From assembly GCA_038025085.1 (NCBI GenBank), contig CM076140.1:37013501-37077500 (forward strand): a stretch of 64,000 bases of DNA, read 5' to 3'. The translations under genes were made by a program, and so were the position numbers. The notes under the pieces were generated by a model, which saw only the letters and a program-made list of their open reading frames with translations, made no database searches and had not been told where the DNA came from. Of this stretch, positions 1 to 9,901 are shown piece by piece. Position 1 is the stretch's first letter. Every line of letters starts with the position of its first letter. The DNA comes from Tetragonia tetragonoides. Taxonomy: Eukaryota > Streptophyta > Magnoliopsida > Caryophyllales > Aizoaceae.

Positions 1-2629
1 AGACTCAAGAAGGTCAAGTTTGCTCTTAAAAATTTTGCTAGACAATACAGAGGGCTTCCTAGGCAGATTGAGGAAGCTACTGGTGCTCTGACCACTATTC
101 AGCAAAGATTGAAGACTGATTTATTTGATTCTGACCTCTGAGGGTTAAAAATTGGCTTTAGCCAAGCTGGATAAACTGAGCAAGGTTGAGGAAGCTTCTC
201 TAAGGCAGAAAGCAGGCATTAGGTGGATTCAGTGTGGGGATGGCAACACAAAATTCTTCCATGCTTCAGTGAAGGCTCGGAGAGCTAGCAACAAAATCAC
301 CTACATCTATGACTCACAAGGTAACAAGATTGAGGATCACAAAATTATTCAAGATGAGTTCATGACTTTCTTCAAAGGTCTTGTGGGCTCTAGGGCTTCT
401 GATCTCCCTGTCATAAACCCTGAGATCATGACTAGTGGGGCTGTGTTAACTTTTGAACAATAAGTGCACCTGGCTAGAGACTATACAGTTGAAGAGGTTA
501 AGCAGGCTCTCTGGGAAATGAAGGATGAGAAGGCCCTAGGGCCAGCAGGCTTCTATAAAAAAAGCTTGGCCTATGATCAAGGAGGATATTTGTACTATTG
601 TGGTTGATATTCTCCAGAATGGTAAGATGCTTCACAGCCTAAATTGCACTTCCATTACCTTGGTTCCTAAGGTAACTAACCCCTCTCTTGCTAGTGAATT
701 TAGACCAATATCTTGTTGCAATGTCCTATACAAGATTATTTCTAAGGTGATTGCAAATAGAAAGTGTAGTGTCCTTAATTCTGTGATACATGAGGAACAG
801 TCAGCTTTTGTTAGAGGTAGAAGAATCACTGATAATGTTATCCTAGCTCACGAGCTGGTAAAACATTATGGCAGGAAGCATTTATCACCTAGATGTCTCC
901 TAAAGGTGGATTTAAGAAAAGCTTATGACTCCATTGAGTGGTCTTTTATTGAGCAGATTTTGTATTCCCTTAGATTTCCTACTAGGTTTGTGCAAATGAT
1001 CATGGTGTGTATATCCACTGTTAGCTACTCAGTCTGCTACAATGGGTCTTTATTGCACCCTTTTGCTGCTAGGAAACGGTTAAGACAAGGAGACCCTCTT
1101 TCTCCCTATCTTTTTGTCATAGGAATGGAATATCTCTCTAGATGCCTTGATCAACTGAGATGTCAACCTCAATTCAAATACCATTCTCTAGAGGTGATAG
1201 TCAGTCTATTGGTTACCTGCTACATTATTTGAATGAGTTCTCAGTGAGTCTCCAAGCAAATTTCAACAAATCTGAAATATACTTTGGTGGTCTAACTGAG
1301 GAGCAACGGCAAGCTATCCTGCAGAATACATTGTTTGTAAGAGGAACTCTACCTGTAAAGTACCTAGGAGTACCTTTGTCTTCCAAGAGACTCTCCATTG
1401 CCCAATGTCAGCCAATCATAGACAGGGTGACTGCTAGAATGACTGGGTGGACAAGTAGGCTCCTTTCTTATGCTGGTAGATTACAATTGCTCAAGAGTGT
1501 GGTGTTTTCTTTACAATCCTATTGGTCCCAGGTGTTCACACTTCCACTTCCTCAAGCTGTGCTCAATTATATTGAGAAGCTCTGTAGGGCTTTCCTTTGG
1601 ACTGGCTCTTGTGCACCTTCTAGGAGAGCCCTTGTTGCTTGGGAACAGTGCACCTAAGTCTACGGGGGGTCTGGATATTTTTAAGCTTCAGTTGTGGAAT
1701 GTTGCTGCTGTGGGTAAACTGGTTTCGGATATCCACAAACTAAAGGAGAGATTGTGGATTCAGTGGATTTCCAATTATTATATAAAGGGACAAAACTTCT
1801 GGGATATGAATTGTCCCATGCAAGCTTCATGGATGATCAAGAAGATTTTTGATGACAGAGAAAAGGTGAAGAATATTGTTATTGCCAGCCACAACTACAA
1901 GATAAGCTCAGCTTATATGAAACTGTCTCCTGACTGGCCTGCTATGTCCTGGACTAAACTTTGCTGGGCTCCTCTGAGTTTGCCTAAACAAGCTTTTTGT
2001 TTTTGGCTAACATGTACGCAGAGGCTACCTACAGTTGACAGAATGATGAGGCTTGGAATTGGAAATGTATCTTGCTTAGACTGTGTAGTGTAGCAATGAG
2101 AATGAATCACATGCACATCTCTTCTTTGAATGCTCCTTCTCGAAGGAGGTTCTGACAACATTGATGAACTGGGTGGGAGCACCTATTCCCTGCTTCCATT
2201 GGGATCAGGTGCTTGAGTGGGCGATGGTTACTGCTGTGGGCAAGAATGTGCGCAAGAAAGTTGTGAAAGCTCTTTTAGCTGCTGTCTGTCATGGACTATG
2301 GGAAGCTAGAAATGCCAGGATCTTTCACCAAGAACAGAACTGCCAAGGAGGTGTGCAGGAAGATTATCCACTAGCTGCATGCTCGAGCAAGCAACTCAGG
2401 ATGCCAGAAGCTAAGCAATTTGATGCAGTCTGAGCTTAACTTTGTGCCTTAATTTGTTTAGTTGCTGATATGATTATTGTTTTCCTCCCCTGCGTAGCAT
2501 GGTGATGGTTTGTTGTAATGTTGTTTAGCTTTGTTTAAATCTGGTGGGTATTCCAGATCTAAATGTTGTGCGGTAACGTTCATATATATTTTTGGAATGA
2601 AATTATCAACTTTTCCAAAAAAAAAAAAG
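1..2629 (+). pseudogene. LINE A: L1-type ORF2 remnant, 5' cut by window edge
   Basis: This is a non-LTR (L1-clade) retrotransposon whose ORF2 would encode endonuclease and reverse transcriptase (RT) for target-primed insertion. The visible part starts in the linker before RT. RT blocks follow at about 690-1,150, with FRPISCC, SAFVRGRRITDN, KVDLRKAYDS and RLRQGDPLSPYLF. A zf-RVT-like tail lies near 1,980-2,330, with SLPKQAFCFWL and LWEARNARIF. Reading needs several frame changes and stops, so the copy is dead. The segment carrying the catalytic F/YADD box is missing near 1,185 (see findings). The 3' UTR ends in an A-run at 2,618-2,629, after a small ATCTGG/CCAGAT stem at about 2,540-2,560. The 5' end lies outside the window. 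Identification as a LINE is secure; the subfamily is not determined. Confidence 0.9.
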
Positions 2630-3640
2630 TGTCAAAAAATACAGCAAAAGAGGACAAGACGTCCTCCAAAATATCTAGTTACAAATCAGCGCACCCAGTT
2701 ATGCTGAATTTGAGTAATGGTGTAATCTCTAAAAGCTCCAGAAGCTCTAACCCACAATGATGATAAATAAGTGGCTTTATCCCACACCAGCTCATCCGTA
2801 ATAGCCACATCACTGAAAACCCGTGCATTCCTCTCGAGCCAAAGACACCATATGATCGCAAAGATTGCGCTGCACCACAACAGCCCTATCTCCTTCGTTC
2901 TCCCAACCCCCGCAACCTGCTCCTGAAAGATTTCTGCCACACTAGAGGGATGAACCCAAGTCTCCCCAAAAATCCCAAACAACCTATTCCACAATCGACT
3001 AGCAAAATCACAAGTGAAAATTGCATGCAGGGCAGTCTCATTATGTGCCCGACACATAAGACAAACATCCGGTGAAAGAGCAACTCCCGGCCTCCTCCTT
3101 TGGCGAACATCATTAGTATTCACCCTATTCAGTGCCAAAGTCCAAACAAACGCTCGTACCTTTAAAGGCACTTTTACCTTCCAAATGAAATCTGCCATAG
3201 GAAACTGGGGCAGAGGTGTGCTGAGGTGTTGAAGAAAGGACGTACAAGAGAAATTCCCTGTGGAATCACCCCCATCTCCTGTAGTCGTCGCTCTCCGAAA
3301 GTAGGACTGTCTCCAAGAGATCGACTAACTCCATCACCTCACCCATCTCCCAATCCTGCGGGGCTCTCTGCAAATGAAGATTCCAAGACCCTGTTTGCGT
3401 GGAATAGAAATCTACCACAACAGCACCATGAAGAGTAGAAAGCTGGAAGGCACGCGGGAATCTGGAGCAAAAGACTGCCCTCCTACCCAAAGATCTTCCC
3501 AAAATCGAATCCTCCTACCATTCCCAAATTTCAGCTCCACCAAAGACAAAAACCTGGATGAAACTTGTGAAATAAACTTCCAGGGGGTAGCATGTGTACT
3601 CCCTGCTACCACCTACGTATCCCAACCATTAGGATACAAC
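2630..3640 (-). pseudogene. LINE B: 3' part of an L1-type ORF2
   Basis: On the minus strand, 3,612-2,686 encodes the C-terminal, zf-RVT-like part of an L1 ORF2. It reads FGNGRRIRFWEDLW, then KVRAFVWTLALNRV, CLMCRAHNETALHAIFTC and IIWCLWLERNARVFSD, with a frame break near 3,200. The 3' UTR includes the hairpin at 2,650-2,666 that recurs in the other LINEs of this window. The sense-strand 3' end stops abruptly at 2,630, exactly where the A-run of LINE A ends. LINE A therefore appears to have inserted into the tail of LINE B. The 5' end, near 3,640, is truncated and approximate. It lies inside the last visible intron of the RHIP1-like gene. Confidence 0.85.
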
Positions 3641-3852
3641 TTATATATACTCCTAATTAAGAGAGCATAAAGAGAATGCATAATTTGGAAATCTAATGCC
3701 ACAACTCGGAAGAATTGATCAGAAGGTCGACCACATAAACTTCCAATTCCAAATCAATATATAGTGTAGCACACTATATCATCGCAACTAGTGCAACTTC
3801 ATAAGAATAGCTGGCCTTCCAACCTGGATATATAACAAGGCTGCAACCTAGA
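3641..3852. other. Unannotated intronic DNA
   Basis: Between LINE B and the mariner-like element. I see no coding potential or repeat structure here. Confidence 0.4.
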
Positions 3853-4971
3853 TACTCCCTTCGTCCTAAATTGATGTACCCATTTCTTTTGGGCATGGGG
3901 ATTAAGACAAACTGACTTTGGGACCAACTATCTTTCTTTACACTTGAACTAAAAGAGGGATTACTTTGGCCCACACCCCATCTCTTCTCCCCCACCCCCT
4001 CTCTCTCTCTCTTTTCCCGTTGCTTTACTAGTCCGCAGACAAGTCATCGCCACCATGGTTACTGCCGTTGATTTTCTCTCGCCTCACCAGCTTGTACTCT
4101 CCCTTTAAGTCGTCCAGTCTCTCTCCTCCGCATCTGTTAATTTTCTCTCTCCTCACAGCAGAGGACCAATGGGACAGAGAAGCTGCATCTGGTTCATGAC
4201 TTATCGGGCTAACTTGTCGATTCGGTGGCTTGGTTGAGGGGTGGTGGGTTGAGGTGGGGAGTCAATTGAAATTAGGTTGCTTTGATTTGTGTTCGTTGGT
4301 TTTGATTTTGAATTTTAGTGTATGGATAGTTTGTGATTTTTGATGAAGTCATTTTCCAGATCCATGAATTGCAAGCTCTCTGCTCATGGAGCCCAAAAAC
4401 GCCTCATCAAGAAGGGCGACACAAGGAGGAAAAGGAGAGAGGAGGACAGCGGGGGCATTCGGGTTTGGTTCGGGGTAAGGTGATGCCCAAGGAGGATGAA
4501 GAAATGGGTGGGGGAGAAGAGAGGAGGAAGGAGAAGAAGTTGAGGAGAGAGAAAATGACGGTGGTGAGGAGGGAGAGGAGTGGGTGGTAAACAAGAGAGA
4601 GAGAGTGGAGAACTGGAGATATGGATGGAGGGGATGGTGGTCTCGTCCTGGTGGTGGTAGTGAATAGTGAGGATTGAAGGAGAGAAAGAGGGAAAGGGAG
4701 GTGGTGGAGGTGGTGGTTGTGGTGGAGGAAGAGGTGACAGAAATGGCAATGGGGGAGGTAGAGCTGACAGTGATTTTGTTGTGGTGGAGATGGAGGCGAC
4801 GGTGAGAGGAGAGAGAAAGGGTGGTGGGTAATTAGGGTGAATTTGTGAGAGTGTAAGGTGAGTAAGTGAGGGGTAGTGTTGACTATTCATACAAAAAAAC
4901 TTACTTAAAGAGGGAAATGGGTACATGACCAAAATGGAATATGGGTACATCAATATGGGACAGAGGGAGTA
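3853..4971. mobile_element. Tc1/mariner (Stowaway-type) non-autonomous element
   Basis: The left end reads TA-CTCCCTTCGTCC and the right end, reverse complemented, reads TA-CTCCCTCTGTCCC. These are the classic Stowaway/mariner terminal repeats flanked by the TA target duplication (3,853-3,854 and 4,970-4,971). The similarity continues inward about 40 bp (ATTGATGTACCCAT in both arms). At about 1.1 kb it is longer than most MITEs and no transposase is visible. Its interior, 4,390-4,870, is strongly purine-rich on the plus strand, so the long antisense open frame there is a composition artefact. Confidence 0.85.
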
Positions 4972-5135
4972 TATAGCAAAAGTAGTGTTTCATAAGCAAC
5001 AACAAATATCGAGAAAAGCTGAAGAAGTTAACAAAAGAATCTTGTCTGTGTGCAGAAAAGTACTCCAGAATAAATGGACAGATCAAGACAATGAAACACT
5101 GGCTACAATACTATCTATCAAACAAGGTAGAACGT

Positions 5136-5164
<29 letters not shown>
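5136..5164. repeat. (AG)n microsatellite
   Basis: About 14 uninterrupted AG repeats inside the RHIP1-like intron. Confidence 0.95.
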
Positions 5165-5167
<3 letters not shown>

Positions 5168-5337
5168 AAAAATAATCACAAGCAACTCTATAAAGAACCT
5201 TCCTAAAGATATGAATGATAAATCCTTCCAATCCAGAAGATAGAACGATATCCGTCATGAATGGATTTCAAATCCCTCATGCTAGAAGTGAATCTAGATT
5301 CTCAATAATATCACACTGAAGTTACAACCAACAACAA

Positions 5338-5985
5338 TCTTTTTTAGATAAAGAGAACGTAAATAACAATCATAATTTTTTTACACAGCACGAGAGGACA
5401 ACGCATCCTCTCTAAAGGAACATGCACCCCTTCTCTGCCAACCTCTAAGCACTCCACCACCCCACCTCCACACCTCTCTAACAACCTACTGAGTACATCC
5501 ACCACAAAAATGAAAAAGGCGACAAAGGATCCCTCTAACTCAATTTCTCAATCCCTGATTCCCCTAGAAGAAGAGAAGCAATAGTTGGGCACCCCGTAAA
5601 TCAAGACTGAAAATGAGCATATATAAGCAGCCCCTAATCCAACATCTCCATCGCAAGCTAAAGCCCTTCCTCTCAAGCACCATATCAAGAAACCTCCAAC
5701 TCACCATTTTATATGTGTTCTCAAACATCCAACTTAAAAACGATCCCCTACACACCTCTCCACCTAAGATAATCCATCACCTCACTAGCCACCAAAGCAG
5801 CATCAAAAACTATCTCCCCTCTGCAAAAGCACACTCTGGGAGTGAGAAAGCGTAGATGAAATAACCCCTCTATCCTTGAAAGAACCTACGTGCTAACTTT
5901 ATAAACACTGTATAGGCTTACAGGCGAAAGTCCTTCACCTTAATCAAGCAATCCTTTTTCGGAACTAAAGAACAGTTCCTCATCA
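5338..5985 (-). pseudogene. LINE C: internally deleted L1 copy
   Basis: Read on the minus strand, about 5,985 to 5,480 gives a decayed RT region: DAALVASEVMDYLRW and DPLSPFSFLWW, with many stops. At about 5,415 the sequence jumps straight to the LINE 3' hairpin (5,394-5,410) and the tail complementary to TTTTTTAGATAA at 5,338. The FADD block and the whole zf-RVT tail are therefore deleted. The 5' end is truncated near the position equivalent to FITLVPKKDW of the 56-kb copy. No target duplication was found. Confidence 0.75.
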
Positions 5986-6280
5986 TCAGAAAAATCAAGA
6001 ACTAAAAGTACTTCGTCTCAAAATAGATACTAAGTATGATTAAATATGTAAATTAGAGTAAACCACGGCTAAAATTACATCAGACAATGGATTCATGACA
6101 ACGCATCATATAGTAATATACCAGAAACATGTAGAGAAGGAGAGGGGGGGGGTTGGGAAATAATGGAGCAGCTTAATGCATATAGGATCCAAGATTAGCT
6201 ACAGGCAGATCTTCCCAATAGACAATTGGAAATACACAAACATCAAGGGTAAGAAGAGAAAAAGAAACAAGATATGGTAC
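5986..6280. other. Intronic DNA of the RHIP1-like gene
   Basis: AT-rich, and no feature recognised. It adjoins the splice donor of exon 3 at 6,280/6,281. Confidence 0.4.
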
Positions 6281-6358
6281 CTGGAATTAGGAGGAAAGCT
6301 ACACTTGCAGCTATGCCCACAGTCATGGCTGGGTTCTCTGTTGCACTAGTTACTCCAT
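6281..6358 (-). CDS. RHIP1: RHIP1-like gene, coding exon 3
   Basis: A 78-nt exon with an AG acceptor (plus-strand CT at 6,359-6,360) and a GTACC donor just below 6,281. It enters with two bases that complete the codon left open by exon 2. It encodes DGVTSATENPAMTVGIAASV followed by AFLLIP and one extra base. AMTVGIAASVAFLLIP is hydrophobic and is a candidate membrane segment. The next exon, expected to continue with a short basic RR-rich stretch in this family, is not found between here and position 1. It lies beyond the window or is lost. Confidence 0.75.
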
Positions 6359-6639
6359 CTAATTTTGACAAATGCGGAAATTAAAAATAATATTCAAATA
6401 GCCTCGACTACCGGGCAATCCTTGTGCAAATATGTAATTAACAATTGACGACTGCCAGGAGCAAATTTCTAAAACGCAAAGCGTGAGATTACAAGCACAT
6501 GAAACGAAGTTTAAACAAGCAGTTACTAAGAAGTTGGAAACAGAGAGAGGAACTGATAAAGATTGATCAGTACTACGCTACATAATATATGAACAAGGAT
6601 GCAGCTTCGCTATTCACAATTACATATCATAATTTGAAT

Positions 6640-7006
6640 TGTCACATTCTGCCAGTGTTTGCAATCTTTTGGATTGTTTGGCTCGAAAGTAATGCCCAGG
6701 TGTTCAATGGGGTGGTTGTCTCAGTTATTATGCGGTTGGATAGGTCACCTATTTGGTAACTTCACGGGCTACAGCTGCAGGAGTTTTAGGGAGTACTCGA
6801 TTATGCAAAATCAGCATAACTAGGCTAATATGATCTTTTTTTTCTTTTTTTAGATAGCATGGGTATCCAAGCTTTTGCTTGACCCATGGGCCCTGAAGTT
6901 AACAACTAGTTGCCTATGTTTGGAGGACATCTTGTCCTCTTCTGCCATAATCTTTTGACAAATCACTAATACATACTCTCTTTTATCTAAAAAATGTCAC
7001 ATTCTG
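6640..7006 (+). mobile_element. Short 5'-truncated LINE with 12-bp target duplication
   Basis: The duplication TGTCACATTCTG is exact at 6,640-6,651 and 6,995-7,006. The 343-bp insert begins in the ORF2 tail (IFWIVWLESNAQVFNG) and has a T-rich stretch near 6,836-6,850. It carries the 3' hairpin GAGGAC/GTCCTC at 6,923-6,939 and ends TTATCTAAAAAA. It lies in intron 2 of the RHIP1-like gene, transcribed opposite to that gene. Confidence 0.93.
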
Positions 7007-7216
7007 TATATCTCTAATTAGTACTTCAGACATCCCAAGAGAAAACAAGAAGAGTGAGAACTCCTAGTAACTATCATAAGAAAATTTAATTTCATAGAAC
7101 CCATTTTTTGCATTCAGTGGAATAGTGCCCGTAAGGAATTTTAATGGAGGCACAAATGATCATTGTTGAAACTTGCTAATATGATATGTATGACTAATGT
7201 ATATATGTAAAACTAC

Positions 7217-7283
7217 CTTTAAGTTTACTGAACAGAACATCTTCGTAAGTTTCAAACCCCGACTTCACTTCTGGGGTTAGATC
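7217..7283 (-). CDS. RHIP1: RHIP1-like gene, coding exon 2
   Basis: A 67-nt exon preceded by TTGTGCAG and followed by GTAGTT on the minus strand. It encodes DLTPEVKSGFETYEDVLFSK, then LK, and ends one base into the next codon. Entry is in phase 0, matching the 192-nt exon 1. Exit is in phase 1, matching exon 3. The phase agreement across three exons is the main support for the model. Confidence 0.8.
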
Positions 7284-7665
7284 CTGCACAATAAAGTACT
7301 GTTCAATAGTCTGTTCTTGCAATTGCTACCTTTGGGCACATCAATAAACAACATAAATGCTTGAAAATCAAAGTTTTACTCATTACATTGAAGAATCAGT
7401 GGAAATCACATAGCATAGATAATACATATACAGCAAATGAAAGATGAAATAAGTTGCTTTCTAGCTCCTAAATCCTAATAGCTGAAACTTGGTAGGTATA
7501 AAAATATGCAAGTCATGGTTTTGAGATTACAAAGCTAATCAGATACACGCTCGTTGACATCGATCAAATGCACACAGAAACATAATGTGAGTTGGAAGAA
7601 ATGCAGTTTGAAACGACGTAATTTGATTAGACCTAAACCCTAAATGATATGATGATAAGGCTCAC

Positions 7666-7857
7666 CTGCAAAGAGCGGAGATGAGTGGAAGAGTTATGTT
7701 GAAGAGAACGTGCAGAGCGAATGGCAGAATTCTTTGAATCCCTGACAGAGCGAGGTAGTTCCTCAGAGATGTATGAGAGCCATGGTTTTGATGGCTGCGA
7801 TGATTTCTCTTCCCCATTGCCTTCGAGATTGACTGAACTTCCTTCATTTTCACTCAT
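7666..7857 (-). CDS. RHIP1: RHIP1-like gene, first coding exon
   Basis: The exon is exactly 64 codons, from an ATG in good context (ACAAGGATGAGTG) to the donor CAG|GTGAGC. The product begins MSENEGSSVNLEGNGEEKSS and continues with PWLSYISEELPRSVRDSKNS and AIRSARSLQHNSSTHLRSLQ. From memory of the family, this resembles Arabidopsis RHIP1, a small membrane-associated protein that bridges the RGS1 glucose-signalling regulator and hexokinase HXK1. That function is known for the family, not shown here. The gene runs left (minus strand) and its introns have been invaded by LINEs. The symbol rests on recalled similarity, so an uncharacterised relative is possible. Confidence 0.78.
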
Positions 7858-8322
7858 CCTTGTTTATCAACCAACTGCCTTGGTTTTCAACATAGGAAAT
7901 CAGAACAATCAAACCATGAGCAACTCAATCACATTTTCTATGACCTAAATGGCCAAACATTTTAATAAACAAGGTGTAACTGCAATTTATTTCACTATAT
8001 AATGGGTAATTTAATAAAACAACAACACTGCAACATTTCCAAACACCAAATCACAATTCTAGTTTAGACCCACATTCAAGAAGTCCAATCACAATGTAAC
8101 TACAAAATCCACCAACAAACCCTTCACAGCCATAATTCCAACCAAAAGCAAATAAAAAGAACAAATTTGACGCTCAACAATCCAACAAAGTGAACTATAA
8201 GTTAAATAACAATACCCACCTCGATTAACAATTCTAAAAACATAATCTAACAATTACCCACATGTTTATTAACAAATTTTATATTAATGCAACAATGGGG
8301 GAGGAAAAAAAAACTAAATCGA

Positions 8323-8324
<2 letters not shown>

Positions 8325-8398
<74 letters not shown>
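8325..8398. repeat. (GT)n(GA)n compound microsatellite
   Basis: About 17 GT units run directly into about 20 GA units. A second GA tract lies at 8,496-8,541. The open frames across them are low-complexity artefacts. Confidence 0.97.
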
Positions 8399-8400
<2 letters not shown>

Positions 8401-8491
8401 CGTTAGGTTGAGAGAGCGTTGAGCAGCTTCAATGAGAGACAGGGATTGAAACGACGACCTCCGTGCGCGAGAGAGAAGCAGAGAGCTGGCT

Positions 8492-8495
<4 letters not shown>

Positions 8496-8529
<34 letters not shown>

Positions 8530-8541
8530 AGAAGAGAGAGA
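8496..8541. repeat. (GA)n microsatellite
   Basis: GA tract close to the MULE-1 insertion site. Confidence 0.95.
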
Positions 8542-8725
8542 GACGGTCAAAGCCTCAAAGGGAGGAGGAAGATGTTATATATTTGCGTGATTTCATTGAA
8601 TATACATCATTCACAAACTAATTCCCAAATTAGCTTCGGCTTAAAACTATTTCCCCACATATACACCACGTAGGATCGGACTATGGCAAGGAAGCGAGTT
8701 TTATTTTTTTTTTAACGGAAGGCAA

Positions 8726-8812
8726 AGCCGCGGTGGGCCACAACGGCTCAACAAAGACGCTGTGCGCCAACACGGCTCATAAATAAGCCGCTGTCACCCA
8801 CAGCGGTTCATT
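8726..8812. repeat. MULE-1 left subterminal repeats
   Basis: Three diverged units of about 30 bp, each of the form AAGCCGC..GGGCCA..ACGGCTC, lie just inside the left TIR. They mirror the array at 12,658-12,807. Confidence 0.75.
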
Positions 8813-9901
8813 TTCCTTCTATTTTTTCAACAAACAATACCTCTGTGACCATTCGAATCACTCTCACCCCCGCGTTTATCATTCCTGACACTACCCTGCT
8901 CTCCCTCCCCCGCGTTCGCTGTTGCCCTCCCCCTCGCCCGCCGCGTACTCAGTTCCTGTCGTGGCCAGGCTCGTCGCCGGTCAGCCTCGTCGTGTTGTTT
9001 CTTCATTCTACAGTCGGCAACATCTAGTAAAACCCAAAATTTCTTAAAGCCCTAATCTTTTAGGGAAAGTTTGAGAAAAGGTAATTCTTTACCCTAATTT
9101 CATGCGTTTAGTTCTAGATTTTGCCAAAGGTTGAGTCTTTATTTGAATCGGGCTATAATTTGTGAGGAGTAGAACCCTAATTTTGAGATTATGCTATTTT
9201 GTTAGTTTTTTGCTTTAGTCTGTGTCTCGTGTTTTCTTTTTGTCAGTTTTGCTTATTTCTCTGTTTTTTGTTGAGGTACAATAAGTCACAATTTTGAAGA
9301 AAACCTTCGTTCCAAAATTCATGGATAGCCTGTTGAGACAATATAACCCAAATTGGGCAATGCAGGTAAACACCAGACTAACAATCAAAAAGCTCTGATC
9401 ATAAAAAAGACGATCAACACTCACAAACATTAAACCCCAAATTCAAACATTGCATGAGAATTTGATACACCAATGACCCATATAAAAATTAAACCCAATG
9501 AAAAATGAAGTTAGCAGGAAAAAAAAAAAAAAAAAAAGACACTAAATTCAAACAATGCCCAACAAACAAAACCAATGCCAAAATTCAAGATAAGTAGAAT
9601 CAAACACGGTCAATTTGCCAATCTCTGTTATTGCATTCTGATTATTTAGTTCTGAATTTTCATAGTATTTCTGGTTACATGGTACTGTAGTTTCATTTGA
9701 TAGTGATTAAAATAATTTCATTCATAAATTGGGGGTGAATTTATTATGTAATGTTTAATCCATTGAATCAGTTGCAACTTTTATTTCAATTTTGTTACCT
9801 AATAAACAGTTACTCCATATAATTATATGCTACTCATAAATTGTGATTATTATTGTTGTTTTGGTTTAATAAATTTGATATCTTTGCATGGAACAAGGAA
9901 G

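Larger units (their letters stand above)
7858..8575 (-). promoter_or_regulatory. Probable 5' UTR and promoter of the RHIP1-like gene
   Basis: This is upstream of the RHIP1-like start codon. On the sense (minus) strand it carries long CT and AC tracts at 8,541-8,325, typical of plant 5' leaders. A TATAAAAT-like string lies near 8,279-8,286. No transcription start can be fixed. MULE-1 begins only 9 bp beyond, so any more distal native promoter is separated by 4.4 kb. Confidence 0.4.

Noticed and set aside
4384..4953. 189-codon minus-strand frame rich in Pro and Ser
   Set aside because: It arises from the purine-rich interior of a mariner-like element and has no domain.
8314..8550. Ser/Leu-rich frame on the minus strand
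   Set aside because: Translation of GT and GA microsatellites in a 5' leader.
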